Part shown: positions 1 to 8,611 of the stretch, piece by piece
Layout of the letters: every line of letters starts with the position of its first letter
Position numbering within the stretch: the first letter of the stretch is position 1
Source of the DNA: Luteolibacter arcticus
Lineage (GTDB): Bacteria; Verrucomicrobiota; Verrucomicrobiia; Verrucomicrobiales; Akkermansiaceae
Reading direction: 5' to 3'
Length of the DNA stretch: 64,000 nucleotides
Assembly: GCF_025950235.1 (NCBI RefSeq)
Contig: NZ_JAPDDT010000013.1
Span: forward strand, 1-64,000
Program-made: the position numbers and the translations under genes
The notes under the pieces: generated by a model
What the model was told of the DNA's origin: nothing
Database searches by the model: none
Seen by the model: the letters and a program-made list of their open reading frames with translations, nothing else

Positions 1-221
1 GGGTGATGGAACTGGGCCGCGACCTCATCGACGACGCGGCGCGTGCCGAGTGGACGCGGCGCGTGCTCGCGGAACTCATGGTCACCGCGCTGATACCGGA
101 CCGCAAGCCCCGCAGCTGCGATCGCGGGCTGCGCCAGCCGACGAAGAACTGGAAGAAGATCCGCCACCCGACCTCGATCCCGCTGGTGAAGAAGATCACC
201 CTCGATCTAACAGAACCTTAA
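1..221 (+). pseudogene. C-terminal fragment of a probable IS4-like transposase
   Basis: The frame is open from the window edge to a TAA at 219-221, giving about 72 residues. The tail reads like the end of an IS4-family transposase: a helical stretch 'ARAEWTRRVLAELMVTALIP' followed by 'DRKPRSCDRGLRQP', a basic arginine/proline-rich end. This is recognition by style, not by a decisive motif; the DDE core would lie upstream of the window. It could be the end of an intact gene or a relic. A repeat-like hairpin (269-292) lies just downstream. Confidence 0.4.
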
Positions 222-268
222 AGGCATTGGAATTCATGCCGATTGGGTGGTCGAGTCTCCGGACTTTT

Positions 269-292
269 CGGGCGGAATAAATTCCGCGTTCC
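269..292. repeat. Solo hairpin repeat related to the element at 57805-57968
   Basis: This 24-base block contains the perfect stem GCGGAAT-AA-ATTCCGC. It matches the right terminal repeat of the 57805-57968 element at 21 of 24 positions. Two of the three differences are a paired exchange that keeps the stem intact (GGAAT/ATTCC against GGGAT/ATCCC). It sits between the transposase fragment and the porin terminator. A decayed left arm may lie near 228-245. Confidence 0.6.
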
Positions 293-300
293 CAGTGGTC

Positions 301-333
301 ATAAAAAAGCACCGGCCCTTGCGGACCGGTGCT
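301..333 (-). terminator. Rho-independent terminator of the porin gene
   Basis: AGCACCGG at 308-315 pairs with CCGGTGCT at 326-333. On the minus strand the stem is followed by a run of six T (303-308). It lies 30 bases downstream of the porin stop codon. Confidence 0.8.
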
Positions 334-363
334 CTCTAACCGAAGATGCGCAACCGAAGCGCT

Positions 364-1656
364 TCAGAAGAATGAGCGGAAACCGAACATCCAAGTCAGC
401 GCCTCCACGTCGCCATCGCCGGCATTCGGCGTGTCGAGGTGGGCGTATTCGGCACCGAGCTGGAACTTCAGGTTATCGCCGCAGATCAGGTAGTTGAGGC
501 CGGCGTAAACGGTGTGCAGCGAGTCGCCGCGGCCGCCGTTGACGATGTTCGGGTTGCCGCCGCCGCCGTAGTTGGTGGCGCGGACGTAGCGGCTGTTCAT
601 GCGAATGCCCTGGTCTTCCTCGGCACCGGCGTAGGCGTACTGGACCACGGCCTGCAGCTTGGTCGGGATGATCCAGTAGTAGGGAGTGGCGACGAAGCCC
701 CAGAAGTTGCCGCGGCGTGCGGCGTTCGCCTGCATGTCGGTGCCGCCGTTGTCGCCGTAGAAGCCTTCCAAGTTCACGCCGCCGTTGCCGATGGAATACT
801 CGGCGGAAAGGGTGCTGGCCCAGCGGTAGTCGAGCAGCGAATCCTCATTGGCGAGGCGCTCGTCGGCGTTGTTGTAGAGAAGTTCCCAGCCGAAGCGGAG
901 GTCGTCGGTGGCGGAGTAGATGAGCTCGGCGTTGTACATCAGGCCGTCGTTCCAACCGCCCCAGCCCTCGACATTGCCGTCGTCCACGCCGAGGTCATCG
1001 GTGCCCTCGTCGGTGCTGTAGATGCCGGCGATGGCATTCCATTGGCCCTTCACGGCATTGACGAAGAGACCGGTAGGACGGGCGCTCTGATAGAGTTTGT
1101 TGGAAATGGCCGAGCGCTCGACGGTGAGGAGGGCATTCGACGAGGTCCGTGCTTCCAGGCCGCCATGCCACTTGATGCGGCCGAAGTTGGCGGTGAGGAC
1201 GTCAACGCCGCCGAAGTTGAAGGCCTTGAGGATGTCGAAGGTGAAGTAGGATTCGTCGAAGTCGATGTAGTCGTATTCGAGGTCGCCGCCGTTGAAGCGC
1301 TGGTCGTCCACCAGATTGACCACGCCCTTGTAGCTGAAATAATTCAGGAAGCCGATCTTGCCACCGAGACGGAAGCGGCGGGCGTCGGTGTAGTCCTCGC
1401 TGAAGTCCTGGCCATTGGTGCCTTCGCCATCGACGTAGGCGGCTTGCCAGTGGTAGCGGCCTTCGAAGACGAGGCTCTGGACCCAGGGATTCTCCGGCAG
1501 CTTGACGGTGCCGGGCTTGCTCGAGAGCCACTCGCAGAAGTTGAAGTCGGCGACGCTATCGGCCGGGGCGGGCTCTGTCACCGGTTCACCGGCAAGGGCA
1601 AGGCTGGAAAGACCGCACAGGAGCGCGGCCGTGACTTGGGTCGTGTGGTGTTTCAT
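364..1656 (-). CDS. OprP/OprO-family phosphate-selective porin-like outer-membrane protein
   Basis: 430 residues. It opens with a signal peptide (MKHHTTQVTAALLCGLSSLALA) and ends in aromatic 'FGFRSFF', the terminal-Phe signature of outer-membrane beta-barrels. The body alternates short amphipathic strands with Tyr/Trp/Asp/Gly-rich turns, as in porins of the OprP/OprO group. Placement is strong evidence: it is transcribed away from pstSCAB, and its upstream region holds a near-perfect PHO box (1705-1722) pointing toward it. The likely role is passage of phosphate or polyphosphate across the outer membrane under phosphate limitation. Family members also carry other anions, so substrate is inferred from context. 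A clear terminator follows at 301-333. Confidence 0.8.
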   Translation of the reverse strand: MKHHTTQVTAALLCGLSSLALAGEPVTEPAPADSVADFNFCEWLSSKPGTVKLPENPWVQSLVFEGRYHWQAAYVDGEGTNGQDFSEDYTDARRFRLGGKIGFLNYFSYKGVVNLVDDQRFNGGDLEYDYIDFDESYFTFDILKAFNFGGVDVLTANFGRIKWHGGLEARTSSNALLTVERSAISNKLYQSARPTGLFVNAVKGQWNAIAGIYSTDEGTDDLGVDDGNVEGWGGWNDGLMYNAELIYSATDDLRFGWELLYNNADERLANEDSLLDYRWASTLSAEYSIGNGGVNLEGFYGDNGGTDMQANAARRGNFWGFVATPYYWIIPTKLQAVVQYAYAGAEEDQGIRMNSRYVRATNYGGGGNPNIVNGGRGDSLHTVYAGLNYLICGDNLKFQLGAEYAHLDTPNAGDGDVEALTWMFGFRSFF

Positions 1657-1704
1657 GGGATGAAATGAAGACAGTGCCGCGAGGGCGGCGGGAATCGATG
1701 CGAA

Positions 1705-1722
1705 GTGACAGCTTTGTGACAG
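1705..1722 (-). promoter_or_regulatory. PHO box for the porin gene
   Basis: On the minus strand this reads CTGTCAC-AAAG-CTGTCAC: two identical 7-mers separated by 4 bases, which is the PhoB box layout. It matches 16 of 18 bases of the E. coli consensus. It lies 49 bases upstream of the porin start. Confidence 0.8.
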
Positions 1723-1729
1723 GCCCGTT

Positions 1730-1747
1730 GCGTGACGGTCCTGTCAC
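1730..1747 (+). promoter_or_regulatory. PHO-box-like site, distal to pstS
   Basis: Plus strand GCGTGAC-GGTC-CTGTCAC has the 7-4-7 layout with one perfect half (CTGTCAC) followed by AAA. The left half is poor. The same core, CGTGAC-N5-GTCACAAA in form, recurs at 1823-1840, so the two sites are probably bound by the same regulator. Confidence 0.55.
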
Positions 1748-1822
1748 AAACCCTCGGATCCAGCCTTGGAGGCTGATGTCGAGGGATTTGCGGTATGATC
1801 CGCCCGATCCTCTAGCTGGGTT

Positions 1823-1840
1823 TCGTGACAAACCCGTCAC
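1823..1840 (+). promoter_or_regulatory. PHO-box-like site proximal to pstS
   Basis: Plus strand TCGTGAC-AAAC-CCGTCAC, followed by AAAG, repeats the arrangement at 1730-1747. It lies 82 bases upstream of the chosen pstS start, a plausible position for PhoB-type activation of the pst operon. Confidence 0.55.
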
Positions 1841-1922
1841 AAAGCACCGGTGGACGTTTGCAACGATGGTGGCATCCATGCCGTCGAGCGTCGCTTGCGG
1901 CGCGGAAATCCACATCACATCC

Positions 1923-2735
1923 ATGCGCACCACCATTCGTTTCGCCGCCGCCAGCCTCTTCGCGGGAGCCATGCTCGCCGCCACCGCTAGCGCGCAGAAC
2001 ATCAGCATCAAGGGCTCCGACACCCTCGGTGCCAAGCTCGTCCCGCAGCTTGCCGAGAAGTTCCAGTCCAGCAATAGCGGCGTGAAGTTCGAGATCGCCG
2101 CGGAAGGTTCTTCGACCGCGTTCCCGGCCCTGGCCAATGGTACCGCCCACATCGGCATGTCTTCTCGCAAGGCGAAGCCCGAGGAGATCACTGCCGCCCG
2201 TGCGAAGGGTATCAAGCTCAATGAAATCGAAGCCTGCCACGACATGATCGTGGTGGTCGTCAACAAGGGGAACAAGGTCAAGAGCCTCACCAAGGACCAG
2301 GTCCAGAAGATCTTCACCGGCGCGGTGAAGGATTGGAGCGAAGTCGGTGGTGCCCCGGGCACGATCTCGATCTACACCCGCAACACCGCTTCCGGCACCT
2401 ACAAGGACTGGCAGAGCCTCGCCATGGGCGGCAAGAACTACGCCGGTAGCTCCCAGAAGCTGGCGGGCAACGAGCAGATCGCCGAGGAAGTCGCCAAGAA
2501 CAAGAACGGCATCGGCTACGTCGGTCTCGCCTACGCGAAGAAGGGCGGCATCCAGCCGGTCGTGATCGACAGCGTGGCCCCGGAAGCTTCCAACGCGAAG
2601 AAATACGCCTACAGCCGCGCTTGCTACTACTACATCCCGGAGAATGCCGACGCCACCGCGAAGGCTTTCGTGGACTTCGCGATCGGCTCGGAAGGCCAGA
2701 AGATCGCCAAGAGCCTCGGTTTCGTGCCGAACTAA
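1923..2735 (+). CDS. pstS: Phosphate ABC transporter, periplasmic phosphate-binding protein PstS
   Basis: 270 residues. The start at 1923 is chosen because it begins a clean signal peptide (MRTTIRFAAASLFAGAMLAATASA) followed by 'QNISIKGSDTLG'. The open frame further upstream runs through the PHO-box region and is not coding. The 'GSDT' loop, 'EGSSTAFPALANGTAHIGMSSR' and 'YTRNTASGTYKDW' segments are typical phosphate-binding elements of the PstS/SphX group. It delivers phosphate to the PstCAB complex encoded immediately downstream. No strong Shine-Dalgarno sequence is visible before the ATG. Confidence 0.9.
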   Translation: MRTTIRFAAASLFAGAMLAATASAQNISIKGSDTLGAKLVPQLAEKFQSSNSGVKFEIAAEGSSTAFPALANGTAHIGMSSRKAKPEEITAARAKGIKLNEIEACHDMIVVVVNKGNKVKSLTKDQVQKIFTGAVKDWSEVGGAPGTISIYTRNTASGTYKDWQSLAMGGKNYAGSSQKLAGNEQIAEEVAKNKNGIGYVGLAYAKKGGIQPVVIDSVAPEASNAKKYAYSRACYYYIPENADATAKAFVDFAIGSEGQKIAKSLGFVPN

Positions 2736-2839
2736 GAAGTTCTGGCTGACAATATCGACACGCAATCCCGGCGCGGGGAAGCCCCGCCGGGATTGCCATT
2801 TCCACGAGAGGCCTCCACGCTCGTTTCCGCACGTCGCGC

Positions 2840-4783
2840 ATGCCGGAATCACCGACCCCCACACCAGTTCCCGCCGGTCATCCTTTCCGCAAGAAGGGCC
2901 GGGGCACGGATGGCCTGATCAAGGCCTTCTTCGCCGGCAATGCGGGCCTGACCATCGTTATCCTGATCCTGATCATTGTGTTCCTCGTGCGGGAGGGGGC
3001 GGGATTCTTCCCGAAGTACCGGGAGGAGCTGGAATTTTACCGGAAAGCCGGGCTCGAGCTCGTCGATATCCCGCGCAAGGATCTGAAGGCTCACGAGCAG
3101 ATGGCCTCGCTGCTGAACCGGGCCTACTACGCGCAGGTCAATGCCGCCTGCCGGGCCGAGTTCCTCCGTTCCTCGGAAGCGACCGCGGTGGTTAGCTACG
3201 TGAACGAGGCGGTGACTCCTGCCCAGAGCGCCCTGCTGCGGGTGAAGGAAAATGCGGGCGAAGGAGAGATCCCGAAGGAGCTTCAGGACACCCTCACTGC
3301 GAAGTACAAGGCGCTTCTAGCCGATGCCCTCGCGGGCAAGCCGGGGGAGGGGATTCCGCCTACTCCGCATCTCTCCAAGGAGGAGCTGGAGGGTCTGCTC
3401 TCTGCCTTAGGCGCACGCGACCCGCTTTCCTCCGACGATCCGCCTCAAATCGCGGCGATCGACGAACAGCTCTCGGCCAAGCAGGCCGAAGCCTCCGTGC
3501 CGCTGGCGGATTTCCGGGCGGCCATCGACGCCTTTTCGGAAGCCTCGGGAAGCCTCGACACCCTCGTCTCCGAGACCGGCGACGTGGTGAAGGCGATCAA
3601 GGAGGGAGCCACCCTGCACGAGATCGAAGTCACGCGGCGCGGCACGCTCTTGGAAGGTGCCGCGAACGCGAAGACCGCGGAACTGAAGGCCTCTCTGGAA
3701 GCGGATGCCGCGGCGTCCGTGACTACCGAACCGGTAGACTTCTCCACGGCCATCCAACCGGTGCTCGCGCGCCTGCCGGAATTCCGTGAGGCAAATGCCG
3801 TGCTCTCCAAGGCGGCAGGCGAGGTCATGCCGAAGCTGCCCGAAAAGCTGGAGGACGACAAGGCGCAGCGCTATCTCTCCGCCTTCCGCAAGGCGGCTCC
3901 CGAGTACTCGAAGGAACTTGAGGACACGGTGGCGAAGATGGAGGCTTGGAAACTCGACGCGCCGGTAGGACTGGGTGCGACCATCTGGGGCTTCATCACC
4001 GGGAAGGACTGGATTACCGGCGGTGAATGGCAGGACTTCTACGGGATCGTGCCTCTCTTCGTGGGCTCGTCCTTGATTGCGGCCATTGCCTTGGCTCTTG
4101 CCATCCCGCTCGGCGTGGGAGCGGCGATCTATACCAACCAGCTCGCGGGCCGCCGCGAGCAGAATTTCATCAAGCCGACGATCGAGTTCCTGCAAGCGAT
4201 CCCGTCCGTGGTGCTGGGCTTCCTCGGCATTGCGGTGCTCGGCACCATCCTTCAGGAAACCTCGATGAAGGATGCCTTCTCGTGGGTGCCCGGCTTCCCC
4301 ATCCAGCAGCGGCTGAACATGTTTACCGCCGGGTGCCTGCTGGGCCTGATGGCCATTCCCACGATCTTCAGCCTTTCCGAAGACGCGTTGAACAATGTGC
4401 CCTCGGCCTTTGCGGAGGCATCCGATGCCCTGGGTGCCTCGAAGCTCCAGACGATTTTCCGGGTGATTCTGCCCGCTGCTGTTTCGGGTATCCTTGCGGC
4501 GGTGCTACTGGGGCTTGGCCGGGTGATCGGCGAGACGATGGTGGTCTTGCTCGTCGCCGGCAACCGGATCGAGATTCCGGATTTCACGGAAGGCTTGGGC
4601 GTTTTCTTCCAGCCCGCACACACGCTGACGGGCATCATCGCACAGGAGCTTGGTGAAGTGCCCTTCGGCAGCGTCCATTATCGTGCGCTCTTTGTGGTGG
4701 GCATGCTGCTCTTCATCATCGTGCTGGCCATCAACTGGACGGCTCAGCGCATTCTTCACAAATTCCGCATCGGCCACGAGTGA
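2840..4783 (+). CDS. pstC: Phosphate ABC transporter permease PstC with a large extra periplasmic domain
   Basis: 647 residues, about twice the usual PstC length. TM1 is near residues 36-54 and is followed by about 320 mostly helical, charged residues (roughly 60-375). The conserved permease core starts near 400 and carries the cytoplasmic EAA loop 'EASDALGASKLQTIFRVILP' near 525-545, which docks PstB. The core is a normal PstC, so the function is secure: inner-membrane phosphate import. The role of the inserted domain is unknown; coiled-coil sensing or docking is only a guess. The TGA stop overlaps the pstA ATG. Confidence 0.92.
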   Translation: MPESPTPTPVPAGHPFRKKGRGTDGLIKAFFAGNAGLTIVILILIIVFLVREGAGFFPKYREELEFYRKAGLELVDIPRKDLKAHEQMASLLNRAYYAQVNAACRAEFLRSSEATAVVSYVNEAVTPAQSALLRVKENAGEGEIPKELQDTLTAKYKALLADALAGKPGEGIPPTPHLSKEELEGLLSALGARDPLSSDDPPQIAAIDEQLSAKQAEASVPLADFRAAIDAFSEASGSLDTLVSETGDVVKAIKEGATLHEIEVTRRGTLLEGAANAKTAELKASLEADAAASVTTEPVDFSTAIQPVLARLPEFREANAVLSKAAGEVMPKLPEKLEDDKAQRYLSAFRKAAPEYSKELEDTVAKMEAWKLDAPVGLGATIWGFITGKDWITGGEWQDFYGIVPLFVGSSLIAAIALALAIPLGVGAAIYTNQLAGRREQNFIKPTIEFLQAIPSVVLGFLGIAVLGTILQETSMKDAFSWVPGFPIQQRLNMFTAGCLLGLMAIPTIFSLSEDALNNVPSAFAEASDALGASKLQTIFRVILPAAVSGILAAVLLGLGRVIGETMVVLLVAGNRIEIPDFTEGLGVFFQPAHTLTGIIAQELGEVPFGSVHYRALFVVGMLLFIIVLAINWTAQRILHKFRIGHE

Positions 4784-5901
4784 TGGAAAATCCTGAACAA
4801 CTCATTCGCAAGGGCGTCCACCGCGAGGGGATGAAAGAGGGAGCGGTGAAAGGCTTCCTCGGTGGCCTTACCTGGGGCATCGTGATCGTGGCGCTCCTGA
4901 TTTTCGGGCGCATCTGTTGGGATGGTGTGCCGGCGCTCACGAAACCGGAGTTCCCCTACATCGATACCAGCTTCCTCACCGAGCGGACCCAGACGCTGCA
5001 CGTGTTTGACGATGCCGCTGGCACTCGCCACAGCATCCCCTCCGGCGAATACCATGCCTGGGTCGCGAAGAACGGCACTGAAGCGGTTTTCAACGAGCAG
5101 ACCTACTCCTACTCCGGGGGCGGCATCATCGGTCCGATTGTCGGTACCGCGATGCTGACGCTTTTCAGCGTCTTCCTCGCGCTGTTCTTCGGCGTGGCGG
5201 CGGCGATCTATCTCAGCGAGTATGCGAAGCAGGGGAAGTTCATCGATCTCGTCCGGCTCGCCATTCTCAATCTCGCTGGTGTGCCCTCGATCGTGTTCGG
5301 ACTCTTCGGTTTCGCGGTGTTCGTGCTCGCCGCGCCGGTCTTCACGGACAACCCCATCGATCGGAGCCTTCTGACGATTCCGCTCGGCTTCACCTCGCTG
5401 AGTTTCCAAGGCTGGAATTCATCCCTGATGGCAGGGGCGGCCACGCTGGCGTGTATGATCCTGCCAGTCATCATCACCGCCTCGGAGGAGTCGTTGAAGG
5501 CGGTGCCGCAGGGCTTCCGCGAGGCCTCGCTGGCGCTCGGGGCGACCCGCTGGCACACGATCCGCAAGTGCGTCCTGCCCTTTGCGACACCGGGCATTCT
5601 CACCTCGTCCGTCCTTTCGCTCGCCCGCGCCGCAGGGGAGACCGCCCCGATCATGTTCACCGCCGCTGTGGCAGCCAAGGACAGCTTGCCGTGGGAAGGT
5701 CTCTCGAATCCCTTCGGCGTGTTTCAGAGCCAGGTTCAGGCGCTTCCCTACCATATCTACACCCTGTCGAAGATTCCGACCTCGGACTACACGCAGCGCG
5801 CGCAGTATGGGTCGGTCTTCGTGTTCCTGATGATGATCTTCCTTTTCTCGGCGGTTTCCATCGTCCTCCGTCACCGCGTCCGCTCGAAGCTCAAATGGTA
5901 A
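4783..5901 (+). CDS. pstA: Phosphate ABC transporter permease PstA
   Basis: 372 residues. The start is the ATG at 4783, which shares its A with the pstC stop (TGATG), implying translational coupling; a GTG one codon earlier is possible. TM1 lies near residues 27-45, followed by a periplasmic segment of about 75 residues and then the permease core. The EAA loop '[20 protein letters not shown]' is near residue 247. It pairs with PstC to form the channel. The first periplasmic loop is longer than in E. coli PstA, a milder version of the PstC expansion. Confidence 0.92.
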   Translation: MENPEQLIRKGVHREGMKEGAVKGFLGGLTWGIVIVALLIFGRICWDGVPALTKPEFPYIDTSFLTERTQTLHVFDDAAGTRHSIPSGEYHAWVAKNGTEAVFNEQTYSYSGGGIIGPIVGTAMLTLFSVFLALFFGVAAAIYLSEYAKQGKFIDLVRLAILNLAGVPSIVFGLFGFAVFVLAAPVFTDNPIDRSLLTIPLGFTSLSFQGWNSSLMAGAATLACMILPVIITASEESLKAVPQGFREASLALGATRWHTIRKCVLPFATPGILTSSVLSLARAAGETAPIMFTAAVAAKDSLPWEGLSNPFGVFQSQVQALPYHIYTLSKIPTSDYTQRAQYGSVFVFLMMIFLFSAVSIVLRHRVRSKLKW

Positions 5902-6677
5902 ACGGCTCTTCCACCAATGGCACCCCGGCGATCGCCGTGGAGAACCTGCGCTTCAACTACGGGGAGAAGCAGGTCCTGCACGATGTAAACCTCGAGATCC
6001 CGTCGCGCGAGATCACCGCCTTCATCGGGCCGTCCGGCTGCGGGAAATCCACGCTGCTGCGTTGCTTCAACCGCATCAACGACCGCATTCCGGGTGCCAA
6101 GGTCACCGGTGGCGCGATCCGCATCGCGGGTATCGACATCGCCCGCCCGGATCTCGATCTCCAGGTGCTCCGCCGCCGCGTCGGCATGGTCTTCCAGAAG
6201 TGGAATCCCTTCCCGAAGTCGATCTACGACAACATTGCGTATGGCCTGCGAATCCACGGCGAGAAGGACTCCAAGGCGATCGAAGAGCGCGTCGAGTATT
6301 GCCTGCGCCGCGTCGCCCTGTGGGATGATGTGAAGGATCGCCTCAAGACCAGCGCCTTCGGCCTGTCCGGCGGTCAGCAGCAGCGCCTGTGCATTGCCCG
6401 CACCATCGCGACCAAGCCCGACATCATCCTGATGGACGAGCCCTGCTCGGCTCTCGATCCGCTTTCGACGCTGAAGGTCGAGGAGCTGCTGTTAGAGCTG
6501 AAGAACGAATACACGATCGTCATCGTCACTCACAATCTGGCCCAAGCCAGCCGCTGTGCCGATAAGACGGCCTTCTTCTATCTCGGCAAACTGATTGAGC
6601 ATGGGGAGACGCAGAAGATCTTCTCGACTCCGAGCGTGAGGCAGACGGAGCAGTATGTGTCGGGGGCGTTTGGGTGA
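5895..6677 (+). CDS. pstB: Phosphate ABC transporter ATPase PstB
   Basis: 260 residues. The ATG at 5895 overlaps the last 7 bases of pstA, and the protein then begins '[20 protein letters not shown]'. Walker A is GPSGCGKST near residue 45, the Q-loop lies in '[15 protein letters not shown]', the signature is LSGGQQQR near 157, Walker B is DIILMDEP near 176 and the switch is THN near 212. The [11 protein letters not shown]-loop region is diagnostic of PstB. It powers phosphate import. No phoU follows; the next gene is unrelated. Confidence 0.95.
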   Translation: MVNGSSTNGTPAIAVENLRFNYGEKQVLHDVNLEIPSREITAFIGPSGCGKSTLLRCFNRINDRIPGAKVTGGAIRIAGIDIARPDLDLQVLRRRVGMVFQKWNPFPKSIYDNIAYGLRIHGEKDSKAIEERVEYCLRRVALWDDVKDRLKTSAFGLSGGQQQRLCIARTIATKPDIILMDEPCSALDPLSTLKVEELLLELKNEYTIVIVTHNLAQASRCADKTAFFYLGKLIEHGETQKIFSTPSVRQTEQYVSGAFG

Positions 6678-6791
6678 GGCGGCGAGTGAAGGCGCTTTGC
6701 TCCCGGTTGGCGGCAGGGAAATCCCAGCCAACCTAGACGTGTGGAATTGGCTTCCTTGCCGAGGATGGTCTAGTTACACGTTCTGCAAAAA

Positions 6792-7304
6792 ATGGATCCT
6801 TGCCGACACCAGGAATTGGTTCTGAAGCGAGCGGCTTTGAAGCAGGCGAGAGAACAGGATGCCAGGGCCACCTCGTTCAAATTGCTATTGAGGCCATTGG
6901 AGGACATGGGAGTTCGGTATGTCGTGATCCCAAGCGCCCAAGGCACACTGGCTGGTTCGTCAGCGTTGGCTGCGTTGGGGTCGTTTCCGTTCGATGTTTG
7001 TGGGCACTTGGTGGGAAATCGGATGGTCCCTGCATCCGAATGGCGTTCCGTATTTTCCGAGCAGTTCGTTTCCGGCAGGCGTGCCTATCTGGCTTGGAAG
7101 GATCAAGATTGCTGTGTCGACGTCTTGCTGGCCGACATCATTCCGATTCTGGAGGAGGTATTCGTCGACTACCACTGGGACGCTTATCTATTTGATCCAT
7201 TTGGAGGGTGGATCATCGAAAGTCATCACGACGGCTATCTACGCATGATCGATGCAGCGCAAGGTGGTGCTGGACAAGCCGCCAACCGCCCGGTCGCTTT
7301 GTGA
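6792..7304 (+). CDS. Hypothetical protein
   Basis: 170 residues, not recognised. Base composition is less GC-rich than its neighbours and codon use is less biased, which suggests recent transfer or weak selection. It is rich in Trp, Asp and hydrophobics toward the end ('VDVLLADIIPILEEVFVDYHWDAYLFDPFGGW'). No signal peptide or membrane segment is apparent. No good ribosome-binding site precedes the ATG. An overlapping frame at 6800-7195 is also open, so the frame choice is uncertain; this one is preferred because it is longer and less Cys/Arg-skewed. Confidence 0.45.
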   Translation: MDPCRHQELVLKRAALKQAREQDARATSFKLLLRPLEDMGVRYVVIPSAQGTLAGSSALAALGSFPFDVCGHLVGNRMVPASEWRSVFSEQFVSGRRAYLAWKDQDCCVDVLLADIIPILEEVFVDYHWDAYLFDPFGGWIIESHHDGYLRMIDAAQGGAGQAANRPVAL

Positions 7305-7344
7305 AGCTATGTCCTTCTGAACACGACAGGAGAAGCAGCCCTCG

Positions 7345-7611
7345 CTACTCTTCCTCCTCCTCAAGCCGCTCCGACGCATCAATCGCATCGAGCTTCTCGC
7401 GGTAGCTTTTCTCATCGAAGCCCCGCTTGCCGCGCCACATTGCGTCGGTCTCCTCGCCGAGGCAGGCGGCGATGCTGGCCTTTGCATCTTTCTCGCTCAT
7501 GCCCTTCGAGGTGAGCCGCTCCAGGGCCTTCGCGACGTAGCGCGTCTGCGGCGAGATGAGTTGCTGCTCCACGGCATTTAGGAGGTCTTGGAAAAAAGCG
7601 TCTTCGTCCAT
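7345..7611 (-). CDS. Small acidic conserved-looking protein downstream of rluD
   Basis: 88 residues starting MDEDAFFQDLLNAVEQQL and ending in an acidic tail (RLEEEEE). It is predicted to be all-helical and soluble. The start codon lies 8 bases after the rluD stop, so it is almost certainly translated from the same mRNA. The central 'KGMSEKDAKASIAACLGEETDAMWRGKRGFDE' looks like a helix-loop-helix unit. Family not recognised; no function is assigned. Confidence 0.65.
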   Translation of the reverse strand: MDEDAFFQDLLNAVEQQLISPQTRYVAKALERLTSKGMSEKDAKASIAACLGEETDAMWRGKRGFDEKSYREKLDAIDASERLEEEEE

Positions 7612-7619
7612 AGAGCAGG

Positions 7620-8543
7620 TCAGAGAAGGGGATGTTCTAACATCTGCAGCCACGGAGTGTATTCCGGGGGGATCGGCGCTTCGAATTTCAGCCGCTGCTT
7701 GGTGACCGGATGATCGAACTGCAAGCGCCACGCATGCAGCATCAGCCGCCCCGGCTTGGCGTTCTGGCGTTCCGGCTTGGCGTAGATGGGATCGCCGACG
7801 AGGGGGCAGCCTAGGTGCAGCAGGTGGACGCGGATCTGATGGGTGCGGCCGGTGTGGAGGTGGCAGAGCACCAGCGACGAGCCGGTCGAGCGGTCGATGG
7901 AGAGCACCTCGTAGTCGGTGATCGCGGTCTTGCCGCCGGGCGGATTGACCACCGCCATTTTCTGCCGGTTCACCGGATGGCGGCCGATGTGGGTGAAGAC
8001 CGTGCCCTGCTGCGGATTGGGAATGCCCTGCGCCACGGCGAGGTAGAGCTTCTCCATCGTCCGCCCGGAAAACTGCTCGCTCAGAGATTGGTGGGCGACG
8101 TCGGTCTTGGCGACGACGAGGCAGCCCGAGGTATCCTTGTCGAGGCGATGCACGATGCCCGGTCGCTCGACGCCGCCGATGCCGGAAAGCTGGCCGCGGC
8201 AGTGGTGGAGCAACGCATTGACCAGCGTGCCGTCGGGATTTCCCGCCGCCGGGTGGACGACGATGCCGCTTTCCTTGTCGAGCACCAGCAGGTGCTCGTC
8301 TTCAAAGAGGATGCTCAGGGGAATGTCCTGCGGCTGGGCCTCAGCGGGGACGGCTTCCGGAATGGCGATGCTCAGGTGATCGCCGACCGCCACGGAGTCG
8401 CGCGGTTTGGCGGGCTGGCCATTGCGCAGGATGAAATGCTCGCGGATCAGTTCCTGGATGCGCGAGCGCGATAGCTCCGGTATCCGCGCCGCCAGAAAGG
8501 CGTCGAGGCGCGTGCCGGCATCGCTGTCCACGCGGATTTCCAT
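7620..8543 (-). CDS. rluD: RluA/RluD-family 23S rRNA pseudouridine synthase
   Basis: 307 residues. An N-terminal S4 RNA-binding domain (about 1-62, 'TRLDAFLAARIPELSRSRIQ') is followed by the pseudouridine synthase domain with the catalytic motif HRLDKDTSG near residues 132-140 (the Asp is the catalytic residue). 'HTGRTHQIRVHL' is the usual C-terminal family motif. The S4-plus-catalytic layout and length fit RluD, which modifies helix 69 of 23S rRNA, but RluC-like specificity cannot be excluded from sequence alone. It is followed at 8 bases by the small acidic gene. Confidence 0.9.
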   Translation of the reverse strand: MEIRVDSDAGTRLDAFLAARIPELSRSRIQELIREHFILRNGQPAKPRDSVAVGDHLSIAIPEAVPAEAQPQDIPLSILFEDEHLLVLDKESGIVVHPAAGNPDGTLVNALLHHCRGQLSGIGGVERPGIVHRLDKDTSGCLVVAKTDVAHQSLSEQFSGRTMEKLYLAVAQGIPNPQQGTVFTHIGRHPVNRQKMAVVNPPGGKTAITDYEVLSIDRSTGSSLVLCHLHTGRTHQIRVHLLHLGCPLVGDPIYAKPERQNAKPGRLMLHAWRLQFDHPVTKQRLKFEAPIPPEYTPWLQMLEHPLL

Positions 8544-8611
8544 GGCCGCGGAGCCTCGCGGCGGGCGGGCGGGGCTGTCAATCGCGAGAGCGACGGAGAA
8601 AACTCCTCCTA

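Noticed and set aside
439-1668. 409-residue open frame antisense to the porin gene
   Set aside because: It is a GC-rich shadow of a well-supported gene; the protein is Ala/Val/Gly-rich with no motif.
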